Assembly (NCBI GenBank): GCA_031363945.1
Contig: JANLVJ010000067.1
Span: 1-6,532, forward strand
Length of the DNA: 6,532 nucleotides
Source of the DNA: JANLVJ01 sp031363945
GTDB taxonomy: Bacteria; Bacteroidota; Bacteroidia; Sphingobacteriales; Sphingobacteriaceae
Direction of reading: 5' to 3'
Below, piece after piece: positions 1-5,677 of this stretch. Each line of letters begins with the position of its first letter. Within the stretch, counting starts at the first letter, position 1. Under the pieces are notes generated by a model. The model was not told the origin of the DNA, ran no database searches, and saw only the letters and a program-made list of their open reading frames with translations. A program made the position numbers and the translations under genes.

Positions 1-369
1 GTAGTAATAAAAAAAGATGTTGTTAATAAAAACTTCGGAGATTGATAAAGCTGCAATTTTTGGAGGTATAGATCTGAATTTTTAAACTCAGATATTCAAG
101 GGACAGTAATACCTGAAACAACACAATTTTTTGGTAAAAAACAACTATTATTCTCAAATTACAAAATTCAGACATGTAATTGTTGTGTTCCTATTTTTTT
201 GTTCCTAGAATTCATTCCATCTGTACACATTCCATCTGGTTGACTATAAACTAAGAATTTGCTGAATAGGTAGCCTTGTTTCAAATACCCTAAAATTCAT
301 TGGCTGCATTTCCTTGATGCTTATTCCTGCTTTTTACAGGCCAATTAAAAGATGGCATTTAAAACTAAA
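1..369. other. AT-rich region without a recognisable gene, downstream of the lipoprotein gene
   Basis: No convincing coding frame is seen on either strand. A plus-strand frame is open from the left edge for 14 codons and stops with TGA at 43-45. It could be the tail of a gene outside the window but is too short to judge. The stretch holds a 7-bp direct repeat (GTTCCTA at 187-193 and 201-207) around a run of seven T, and an 11-bp direct repeat at 213-238. A weak bulged inverted repeat, ATTGGCTG at 299-306 against CAGGCCAAT at 337-345, lies just beyond the 3' end of the lipoprotein gene. It has no clear T-tract, so I do not call it a terminator. Confidence 0.6.
213..238. repeat. 11-bp direct repeat, two copies 15 bp apart
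   Basis: CATTCCATCTG occurs at 213-223 and again, identical, at 228-238, separated by TACA. It sits in non-coding DNA just after another small direct repeat (GTTCCTA, 187-193 and 201-207). The role is unknown. It could be a paired protein-binding site, a slippage duplication or a remnant of a longer repeat. Confidence 0.6.
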
Positions 370-1164
370 CTATCTCGAGCTTAGCTGAACTGCATTGGTT
401 TTAGAAAGTTCTACCTCAGTCCAAAACTGTATTGGCGCTGAAAGGGTGCTTAAAATTCTAGGATCAAGCTGCGGGTTTGCATTCTTTCTGGCATTTTTGT
501 AAGGAAGATATGGGTTAGGGTTGAAACCCGGTGCCCTGTCGCTATGTCTTACTTTTAAGAATCCTGATTCAAAGCCTATCCGTATTGTCGTACCCTTTTT
601 TATAGCAGATCCAAATTCGTTCATGGAATTATAGGGTATGAAGGCAGCATAAATAAGTTCATGAAAGCGGTTTTGATCAGTGTAAACTTTAACTGCAATA
701 TTATCCGTCAGGTTTGAAGCAATACCAGCGCGGTTTATATTATAAAAATTAGTCAGGTTCATTTTTGTACTTTCAGTACCAAGATCAGAAAGTAATTTTC
801 CCATATGAAAGCTGGTATCAGTAAATGAAATTGCAGGAAGGAATAATTCTTCGTTTGTATTGTTTAAAGGATAATTTACCTTGTAATCTGCATGATTAGA
901 ATTATGAAGATTGATGGACAGCTGTCCCCCAAATTTTAACACTTTATATTGATCATATTGATCAGGTATTCGAATATTGACAAAAATACCTGCGTTATCA
1001 TTGCTGGTAGTCATGAAAATTTTTCTGGTTCTGTCTACCAGTTTCTCATTTAGCTTATTATCAGAGGATACCTCTTGAGAAGATACTTCTTGTTGTAGAA
1101 TCTTATGACTGCAAGACGAAAGAATGAGCAGCATAAGGGTTGAATACACGTACAGTTTTTTCAT
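370..1164 (-). CDS. Predicted lipoprotein of unknown function
   Basis: A 264-residue protein with a lipoprotein signal peptide: MKK at the N-terminus, a hydrophobic stretch at about residues 4-15, then lipobox LSSC with the acylated cysteine at residue 18. The frame can be read from a TTG at 1200, adding 12 residues, but the ATG at 1164 puts the basic N-terminus right before the hydrophobic core and is preferred. The residues after Cys18 lack an acidic cluster of the kind that drives surface export in Bacteroidota lipoproteins, so a periplasm-facing anchor is more likely. The mature part is mostly beta-like with no cysteine beyond Cys18 and no catalytic motif I recognise. Residues 53-90 and the C-terminal FWTEVELS segment faintly recall Bacteroidota hypothetical proteins with a CBM9-like sandwich; this is a guess. 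A QEVSS block is duplicated at residues 25-34. A near -7 box (AACTTTTG, minus strand of 1189-1196) and a palindrome at 1237-1259 lie upstream. It is transcribed away from the other genes. Confidence 0.8.
   Translation of the reverse strand: MKKLYVYSTLMLLILSSCSHKILQQEVSSQEVSSDNKLNEKLVDRTRKIFMTTSNDNAGIFVNIRIPDQYDQYKVLKFGGQLSINLHNSNHADYKVNYPLNNTNEELFLPAISFTDTSFHMGKLLSDLGTESTKMNLTNFYNINRAGIASNLTDNIAVKVYTDQNRFHELIYAAFIPYNSMNEFGSAIKKGTTIRIGFESGFLKVRHSDRAPGFNPNPYLPYKNARKNANPQLDPRILSTLSAPIQFWTEVELSKTNAVQLSSR
1063..1092 (-). repeat. In-frame 15-bp tandem duplication encoding QEVSS twice
   Basis: Inside the lipoprotein gene two 15-bp units (1063-1077 and 1078-1092 on the plus strand) match at 13 of 15 positions and encode QEVSS-QEVSS just after the lipid anchor. 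Each unit contains a 5-bp inverted repeat around ATA: AGAGG/CCTCT in one, AGAAG/CTTCT in the other. The two differences between the units lie at paired positions and keep both stems intact; both are also synonymous. Confidence 0.75.
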
Positions 1165-1561
1165 TGAAATAGATTTAAAGTAAAAACTCAAAAGTTTCAA
1201 AAAGAAAAATAAAATATAATTTTCTTATAACCTAAAAGTTACATTATATTGATGTAACTATTTGGAGACTTCTCTCGTATTAAGTTCTTACGGTATGCTT
1301 TGAGATGTTAAAATTTATTTAAATAAAGGAGTGCATGCCTATAGATTGTTTAAAACAACTTATTTATTTATTTATAATTAATGTAAGAATTTATTTTTAA
1401 TGTTTTACTGTAGTCTTGTGCTTAAGGGCTTTTAGTCCATTAATTCTGATTATGAAATTGAATTAAAACATCTTTAATACCCGATCAACTGTATTCTTTA
1501 AAAAAAAATTAATAATTTTGTGATAGCTATATAGTATGTTTAGTAAATACAATTATACACT
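1165..1561. other. AT-rich divergent intergenic region
   Basis: No coding frame of note. It separates the minus-strand lipoprotein gene from the plus-strand small membrane protein gene, so promoters for both should lie here. It contains the palindrome at 1237-1259, a 14-bp all-AT palindrome at 1314-1327, a short TTTA tandem run at about 1360-1374, and an all-AT inverted repeat at 1505-1519. The AT-only repeats may be chance in such DNA. TATGTTTA at 1535-1542 is a one-mismatch version of the Bacteroidota -7 box about 20 bp before the ATG at 1562, but its nearest TTTG (1517-1520) is too close for a normal -33 element. Confidence 0.6.
1237..1259. promoter_or_regulatory. Palindrome, candidate operator
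   Basis: AGTTACAT (1237-1244) and ATGTAACT (1252-1259) are perfect inverted copies separated by 7 bp. After one mismatch the symmetry continues for two more pairs (1234-1235 with 1261-1262). The half-site spacing fits a dimeric regulator binding one face of the helix. It lies 73 bp upstream of the lipoprotein start. If the weak -7 box at 1189-1196 is used, its centre is about 65 bp upstream of the transcription start, a position typical for an activator. No T-tract suits a terminator on either strand. The regulator is unknown. Confidence 0.45.
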
Positions 1562-1798
1562 ATGAAAAATTTCTTTAAGGCACACCCCTACATCAAAATT
1601 TATATTATCGTGATAATTTATGCTAGTCTCTTATTCGGCTGGGGTAAAATGACAAGAGATGTAGAATGGTATCTGGATGGTTTTAGTTTATGGTTTTCTG
1701 TTGGTGCAAGTATAATCGGAATTGGTCTTTCAGGCTTACTGCTGTTTTTCAGATATTCACCTGAAAATACGGTGCCTGAAAAGCCGGCTACGGCATAA
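1562..1798 (+). CDS. Small two-helix membrane protein, unknown function
   Basis: A 78-residue protein with two predicted membrane helices, roughly residues 11-28 and 41-63, joined by a short charged loop (KMTRDVEWYLDG). Lysines cluster at the N-terminus (K2, K6, K12) and R64 and K74 follow helix 2, so by the positive-inside rule both ends probably face the cytoplasm. The second helix is glycine-rich (GASIIGIGLSG), a pattern that favours helix packing. The C-terminal tail is hydrophilic and proline-containing. There is no signal peptide cleavage site and no known domain I recognise. The ATG at 1562 is the only sensible start; no Shine-Dalgarno is present, as is normal in Bacteroidota. It stands alone, followed after 65 bp by the tRNA gene with its own promoter box. 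The hydrophobicity pattern supports a real gene, but the function is open. Confidence 0.7.
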   Translation: MKNFFKAHPYIKIYIIVIIYASLLFGWGKMTRDVEWYLDGFSLWFSVGASIIGIGLSGLLLFFRYSPENTVPEKPATA

Positions 1799-1843
1799 TT
1801 TAAAATATTTTTTTACTATATTTTTAATTATAAATTGTTTTCG

Positions 1844-1851
1844 TAGATTTG
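1844..1851 (+). promoter_or_regulatory. -7 promoter box of the tRNA-Leu gene
   Basis: TAGATTTG is an exact match to the Bacteroidota primary sigma factor -7 consensus TAnnTTTG. It ends 12 bp before the first base of the mature tRNA, predicting a transcript that starts about 5-7 bases upstream of it. The bases between (GCGCCCTCG) are GC-rich in otherwise very AT-rich DNA, as is common for stable-RNA promoters under stringent control. The -33 region is only a T-run, not a clear TTTG. Confidence 0.6.
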
Positions 1852-1863
1852 CGCCCTCGTTAT

Positions 1864-1947
1864 GCGGAAGTGGCGTAATGGTAGCCGCACCAGACTTAGG
1901 ATCTGGCGCCGCAAGGCGTGGGGGTTCGAGTCCCTTCTTCCGCACCA
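1864..1947 (+). tRNA. tRNA-Leu, anticodon TAG
   Basis: A complete class II tRNA that decodes CUA and related leucine codons. The acceptor stem GCGGAAG (1864-1870) pairs with CTTCCGC (1937-1943). The D arm has GCG/CGC and the invariant GG (1880-1881). The anticodon stem is CCAGA/TCTGG around the loop CTTAGGA, with TAG at 1897-1899. A long variable arm (CGCC, GCAA loop, GGCG, 1907-1918) is the hallmark of leucine and serine tRNAs. The T loop is TTCGAGT (1925-1931); its stem includes two G-U pairs. The discriminator is A1944, as expected for leucine, and the CCA tail is encoded (1945-1947). A terminator begins at the next base. Confidence 0.97.
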
Positions 1948-1980
1948 AACTCCCCCGGTTCTATCGGGGGAGTTTTTTTT
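1948..1980 (+). terminator. Rho-independent terminator of tRNA-Leu
   Basis: AACTCCCCCG (1948-1957) pairs perfectly with CGGGGGAGTT (1965-1974) around a 7-base loop; the T-run 1973-1980 follows and overlaps the end of the stem. It starts directly after the tRNA CCA and separates the tRNA from tig. Confidence 0.93.
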
Positions 1981-1987
1981 AATTAAA

Positions 1988-1995
1988 TGTCTTTG
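1988..1995 (+). promoter_or_regulatory. Weak candidate -7 box for tig
   Basis: TGTCTTTG differs from TAnnTTTG at one position and lies 20 bp before the tig start, giving a leader of about 15 bases. No -33 element is visible; the expected place falls in the terminator stem. Because a strong terminator precedes tig, a promoter is needed in this short gap unless read-through occurs. Confidence 0.3.
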
Positions 1996-2015
1996 TCTCT
2001 CAAACTTATTTTTCC

Positions 2016-3377
2016 ATGAATATTACCCAGGATCGTATTGATGACTTAAATGCTGTGATTTCTATTCAGCTAAAGAAAGAAGATTATATTGAAAAAGTTG
2101 ATAAGTTAATCAGTGATCAGAGTAAAAAGGCAAAAGTTGCTGGTTTCAGATCCGGAATGGTTCCAGCGAGCTATATCAAAAAGCTACATGGAAAAAGTAT
2201 ACTAGTTGAACAAGTAAATACAATGGTTTCAAAAAAACTGAATGAATATCTTCAGTCAAATCAAATCCAAATACTTGGTCAACCCTTACCGCTTCTTGAT
2301 GAACAAAATCAACCAAATTGGGATTTTCAAGATAATTTTGAATTCAAATATGAAATAGGGCTAGCTCCGGATTTTCAATTCTCAATCAGCAAGGCAGACA
2401 AACTAAGTAAGTTTGATGTCGTACCAGACGAAGAAACTCTTGATGCCAGAATAAAAAACTTACGTCGTGCCTATGGTAAAATGTCAACTCCTGAATCAGC
2501 AGAATCCGGAGATGTACTTTATTCAGAGTTTCAGCAACTGGGCCCTGACGGTTCCGTTTATGAAAATGGAATTCTCAATACCGCAAGCCTCAGAACTGAA
2601 CTGATAAAAGACGAAGAAATAAAAAAAATGTTAATAGGTCTCAAGATAGGTGATACCCTGATTATTGATTTGCAAAAGGCCTATGAACGAAATGCCACAC
2701 TGATTGGGCACTTACTTAATATTGATGAACAATCAGCTTCTCAATTAGTCTCTTCTTTTAAGATTACCGTAAAAAATGTTAACCGCCTGGAAGAATCTGA
2801 CCTCAATAAAGAATTCTTTCTTAAAATTTATCCTGATGGAACTGTTACAACCGAAGCTCAGTTTAGAGAGGGAGTTATTAATGAATTACGCTCAATGACA
2901 GATCAACAGGCAGTAAAACGTCTTGATGCTGATATAATGGGTTATTTTGTCGATCGTTTTTATGCCGAACTTCCTGATAAATTTTTAAAGAAATGGTTAA
3001 AAATTGCCAATGAAGACCGTTTCAGTGCTGAACAAATTGATGAACAGTATCTTGATTTTCAGAAAAATCTTAAATGGACACTTATTGAAAATAAAATCAT
3101 GAGAGATCAGTCACTTGATATAAAAAGTCAGGAAGTGGTTGAATATGCGAAGAAGAAACTTGCAGAGCAGTACAAGATGTATAGTCCGGAGCCGCTTACT
3201 GAACAGCAATTGACAGAATATGCCACACAGCTTATACAGGATAGGGAGCAGGCAACTAAAATTTATGAAGAGCTACGTGCCGTAAAAGTGCTTGGGTATA
3301 TAAAAACGATAATTGAAATTGGTAGCCAGGTTATTCCTTTTAATGAGTTTATAAAATTAGGAGTAGCTGCAGAGTAA
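2016..3377 (+). CDS. tig: Trigger factor (ribosome-associated chaperone)
   Basis: A 453-residue cytosolic chaperone that docks at the ribosome exit tunnel and shields nascent chains. Residues 1-115 form the ribosome-binding domain with the signature GFRSGMVP at 43-50, followed by an IKKLHGKSILVEQVN segment typical of the family. Residues about 160-258 occupy the place of the FKBP-type prolyl isomerase domain but lack its usual glycine-rich active-site motifs, so isomerase activity is doubtful; such degeneration is known in Bacteroidota. The rest forms the helical C-terminal arms, with LPDKFLKKWL at 319-328. The length is near the usual 430-450. In E. coli the signature is GFRKGKVP; here both lysines are replaced, by Ser46 and Met48. 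The start ATG gives the expected N-terminus MNITQD. It is first in the order tig-clpP-clpX, with 136 bp and no terminator before clpP, so co-transcription is plausible. Confidence 0.95.
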   Translation: MNITQDRIDDLNAVISIQLKKEDYIEKVDKLISDQSKKAKVAGFRSGMVPASYIKKLHGKSILVEQVNTMVSKKLNEYLQSNQIQILGQPLPLLDEQNQPNWDFQDNFEFKYEIGLAPDFQFSISKADKLSKFDVVPDEETLDARIKNLRRAYGKMSTPESAESGDVLYSEFQQLGPDGSVYENGILNTASLRTELIKDEEIKKMLIGLKIGDTLIIDLQKAYERNATLIGHLLNIDEQSASQLVSSFKITVKNVNRLEESDLNKEFFLKIYPDGTVTTEAQFREGVINELRSMTDQQAVKRLDADIMGYFVDRFYAELPDKFLKKWLKIANEDRFSAEQIDEQYLDFQKNLKWTLIENKIMRDQSLDIKSQEVVEYAKKKLAEQYKMYSPEPLTEQQLTEYATQLIQDREQATKIYEELRAVKVLGYIKTIIEIGSQVIPFNEFIKLGVAAE

Positions 3378-3513
3378 TTTCTGACCTGGTTTGATTTAAA
3401 AAGTTAAGTGAAATTTACCAATACATGAGGCGATGAATTTTATTAATGACCTTTTGGCAGTATTTATCAATATGCATGATTATTGTAATCTATACAACAC
3501 ATAAATTGTTCTC

Positions 3514-4215
3514 ATGACAGATAAACAGGATTTTAGAAATTATGCAGTAAAGCATCACCGGATTAACAGCATACAGGTAGATAAATTCATTTCAAGGGTT
3601 GAGAATTCAAGACTTCCAACAAGTATCACACCCTATATTATTGAAGAGCGCCCAATGAATGTTGCCTCTATGGACGTTTTCTCTCGTTTAATGATGGATC
3701 GCATCATTTTCTTAGGAGACCCTATTTATGATGTTACAGCCAATATCGTACAAGCCCAGTTATTGTTTTTGCAATCTACAGATGCTTCCAGAGATATCAG
3801 CTTATACCTGAACAGCCCTGGAGGTTCAGTTTATGCTGGCTTGGGCATTTATGATACGATGCAATTTGTCAAACCAGAAGTTGCCACGATTTGTACTGGT
3901 ATTGCAGCATCAATGGCAGCAGTTCTTCTTTGTGCAGGTGCTAAAGGCAAACGTGCCTGTCTTCCACATTCACGTGTTATGATTCACCAGCCATCAGGTG
4001 GAGCCGAAGGTCAGGCTTCTGATATCGAAATTACCGCTCGTGAAATTGGCCGTATTAAAAAAGAACTATACGAAATTATTGCCTTGCATTCAGGTCAGGA
4101 TTACCAGAAAGTCTGGGATGCTTCTGACAGAGACAATTGGATGATATCAGACCAGGCACTTGATTTTGGAATGGTAGACGAAATTCTTGGAAAATCTGCC
4201 ACGAAAATTGGCTGA
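3514..4215 (+). CDS. clpP: ATP-dependent Clp protease, proteolytic subunit
   Basis: A 233-residue serine protease subunit (family S14) that assembles into a double-ring barrel and degrades proteins fed in by ClpX or another Clp ATPase. The catalytic triad is visible: Ser133 in AASMAA, His158 in MIHQP and Asp207 in SDRDNW. The spacings of 25 and 49 residues equal those of E. coli ClpP. The oxyanion-loop motif SPGGSV is at 101-106 and the handle-helix segment GQASDIEITAREI at 166-178. The part aligned with mature E. coli ClpP begins near Ser37, so the N-terminal leader is about 36 residues against 14 in E. coli. Leaders of this style (YAVKHH) occur in Bacteroidota ClpP. Whether it is cleaved cannot be seen. 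No Shine-Dalgarno precedes the ATG. It lies between tig and clpX, the classic arrangement of protein quality-control genes. Confidence 0.97.
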   Translation: MTDKQDFRNYAVKHHRINSIQVDKFISRVENSRLPTSITPYIIEERPMNVASMDVFSRLMMDRIIFLGDPIYDVTANIVQAQLLFLQSTDASRDISLYLNSPGGSVYAGLGIYDTMQFVKPEVATICTGIAASMAAVLLCAGAKGKRACLPHSRVMIHQPSGGAEGQASDIEITAREIGRIKKELYEIIALHSGQDYQKVWDASDRDNWMISDQALDFGMVDEILGKSATKIG

Positions 4216-4238
4216 TTTTTAGTATTTTGCATAAATTT

Positions 4239-4268
4239 TCCGGTTAATGGTGAAAGTCATTAACCGGA
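4239..4268 (+). promoter_or_regulatory. Perfect hairpin between clpP and clpX
   Basis: TCCGGTTAATG (4239-4249) and CATTAACCGGA (4258-4268) are perfect inverted copies, an 11-bp stem with an 8-base loop GTGAAAGT. It lies 23 bases after the clpP stop and 25 bases before the clpX ATG. It is not followed by a T-tract (the next bases are TATCTTCTAACC), so it is not a standard terminator. It may protect the clpP message end, mark a processing site, tune read-through into clpX, or bind a protein as DNA. TATTTTG at 4223-4229 resembles a -7 box with one base missing. Confidence 0.6.
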
Positions 4269-4293
4269 TATCTTCTAACCTTTAAACATCGTG

Positions 4294-5538
4294 ATGAGTA
4301 AAAGTACGAAAGACATACGTTGTTCTTTCTGCAACGCTACCAAACAGGAGGCACTAATGCTTGTTGCAGGAATTGACGCGCATATCTGTGATAAATGCAT
4401 AACACAGGCGCATCATATCCTGGATGATGAAATTATTACCCGTAAGTCAAAGTTAACTCAGGATAATATCAATATTCTGAAACCAATTGAGATTAAAAAG
4501 CATCTTGACCAGTATGTTATTGGGCAAGATGATGCCAAAAAAGTTATTTCCGTTGCAGTTTATAATCATTACAAAAGACTTAATCAGAAATCCGATGCTG
4601 ACGAAACTGAGATTGAAAAATCGAATATCATCATGGTCGGAGAAACTGGAACAGGTAAAACATTGCTTGCAAAAACAATTGCACGTATTCTGCACGTTCC
4701 GTTTTGTATTGTTGATGCAACGGTACTAACCGAGGCTGGTTATGTGGGTGAAGACGTTGAAAGTATTCTGACACGCCTATTGCAAGCAGCTGACTACGAT
4801 GTTGCCGCAGCAGAACGTGGAATCGTTTATATCGATGAAGTTGATAAGATTTCGAGAAAAAGCGATAATCCAAGTATTACCCGCGATGTTTCTGGAGAAG
4901 GTGTTCAACAGGCTCTTTTGAAGATTCTTGAAGGTACAGTCGTTAATGTTCCCCCTCAAGGTGGTAGAAAGCATCCTGATCAGAAAATGATTGGTGTTAA
5001 TACACAGGATATTCTCTTTATCTGTGGTGGTGCATTTGACGGTATAGATAAGAAAATAGCTAAAAGGATGCAAAAGCAGGCTATTGGTTACATGATGAAG
5101 AAAGATCATAATGCCAATATCATTGATGAGAATCATATGCTTCAGTATATTACTCCACAAGATCTTAAAAGCTTTGGATTAATACCTGAATTGATCGGTA
5201 GGCTCCCTGTAATTACCTACTTAAATCCACTTGATAAAGAAACACTTTTATCGATCCTGGTCAAGCCTAAAAATGCGTTGATCAAACAGTATAAAAAGCT
5301 CTTTTCGTATGAGGATATCAATATCCATTTCGATGAAGAGGTTTATGAATTTATTGTTGAAAAAGCTATGGACTTTAAGCTTGGTGCCAGAGGTTTGCGC
5401 TCAATTTGCGAGGCAATCATGATGGATGCCATGTTTGAATTGCCTTCATCTGAAGAAAAGGAAGATCTTTTCATTAATCTAGACTATGCAATTGAAAAGT
5501 TTGAAAAGTCAGATATAAAGAAACTTAAAGTAGCCTGA
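4294..5538 (+). CDS. clpX: ATP-dependent Clp protease, ATP-binding subunit ClpX
   Basis: A 414-residue AAA+ unfoldase that recognises tagged proteins, unfolds them and threads them into ClpP. Residue numbers count from the ATG at 4294; a GTG codon directly before it (4291) could add one residue but is less likely to be used. The N-terminal zinc-binding domain has Cys10, Cys13, Cys32 and Cys35. Walker A is GETGTGKT at 116-123, pore loop 1 is GYVG at 149-152, Walker B is VYIDE at 178-182, and the RKH loop is at 225-227. The ClpP-docking loop reads IGY at 264-266 instead of the E. coli IGF. An arginine-finger segment IGRLPV is at 301-306 and sensor 2 GARGLR at 364-369. All parts needed for activity are present. 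It sits 78 bp after clpP with a hairpin between and is followed by a terminator. Confidence 0.97.
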   Translation: MSKSTKDIRCSFCNATKQEALMLVAGIDAHICDKCITQAHHILDDEIITRKSKLTQDNINILKPIEIKKHLDQYVIGQDDAKKVISVAVYNHYKRLNQKSDADETEIEKSNIIMVGETGTGKTLLAKTIARILHVPFCIVDATVLTEAGYVGEDVESILTRLLQAADYDVAAAERGIVYIDEVDKISRKSDNPSITRDVSGEGVQQALLKILEGTVVNVPPQGGRKHPDQKMIGVNTQDILFICGGAFDGIDKKIAKRMQKQAIGYMMKKDHNANIIDENHMLQYITPQDLKSFGLIPELIGRLPVITYLNPLDKETLLSILVKPKNALIKQYKKLFSYEDINIHFDEEVYEFIVEKAMDFKLGARGLRSICEAIMMDAMFELPSSEEKEDLFINLDYAIEKFEKSDIKKLKVA

Positions 5539-5601
5539 TATAAATTAGTCAGGTTTAGGAAATTGGGGAATTTGATCTGAAATTCCTGAGATTAATAGTT
5601 T

Positions 5602-5648
5602 AGCCGGCAATAATTACCTTTGAAGGTATTTGTTGCCGGCTTTTTTTT
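5602..5648 (+). terminator. Rho-independent terminator after clpX
   Basis: AGCCGGCAA (5602-5610) pairs with TTGCCGGCT (5633-5641), followed by a run of eight T (5641-5648). Inside the loop a second stem, TACCT (5615-5619) with AGGTA (5624-5628), makes a two-storey hairpin. It ends the clpP-clpX transcript and lies 29 bp before amn. Confidence 0.88.
5615..5622 (+). promoter_or_regulatory. Candidate -7 box for amn inside the clpX terminator
   Basis: TACCTTTG is an exact match to the Bacteroidota -7 consensus TAnnTTTG. It falls in the inner stem-loop of the preceding terminator. Transcription would start near 5628-5630, giving amn a leader of about 48 bases that begins with the 3' arm of the terminator. 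No clear -33 TTTG is present at the usual distance. A chance match of this motif is expected roughly once per 1-2 kb per strand in DNA of this composition, so the call is tentative. Confidence 0.4.
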
Positions 5649-5677
5649 ATCACTATATTAAATAAATAACAGATCTT

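Noticed and set aside
1..45. Open frame from the left edge, 14 codons then TGA
   Set aside because: It may be the tail of a gene outside the window, but the length gives no support beyond chance.
72..93. Inverted repeat ATCTGA/TCAGAT with a 10-base spacer
   Set aside because: Only six pairs and no T-tract after it; too weak to call a terminator or operator.
1314..1374. AT-only palindrome (1314-1327) and TTTA tandem run (about 1360-1374)
   Set aside because: Made only of A and T in very AT-rich DNA, so chance is a sufficient explanation.
1505..1519. Inverted repeat AAAATTA/TAATTTT before the small membrane protein gene
   Set aside because: Again AT-only and not placed like a terminator or a clear operator.
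1757..1948. Minus-strand open frame (63 codons, begins MVRKKGLEPP) across the tRNA
   Set aside because: It is the antisense of tRNA-Leu. Peptides of this kind are a well-known artefact wherever tRNA genes are translated.
1864..1980. tRNA-Leu as an integration site for a mobile island
   Set aside because: The tRNA 3' end is followed directly by its own terminator and then the housekeeping gene tig. No integrase and no repeat of the tRNA 3' end is seen.
1722..1982. Plus-strand open frame of 86 codons overlapping the small membrane protein, the tRNA and the terminator
   Set aside because: It reads through the tRNA and its terminator, has no protein-like pattern and overlaps better-supported features.
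4777..5160. Minus-strand open frame of 127 codons inside clpX
   Set aside because: It is antisense to the conserved AAA+ core of clpX; its cysteine- and asparagine-rich translation is typical of a shadow frame.
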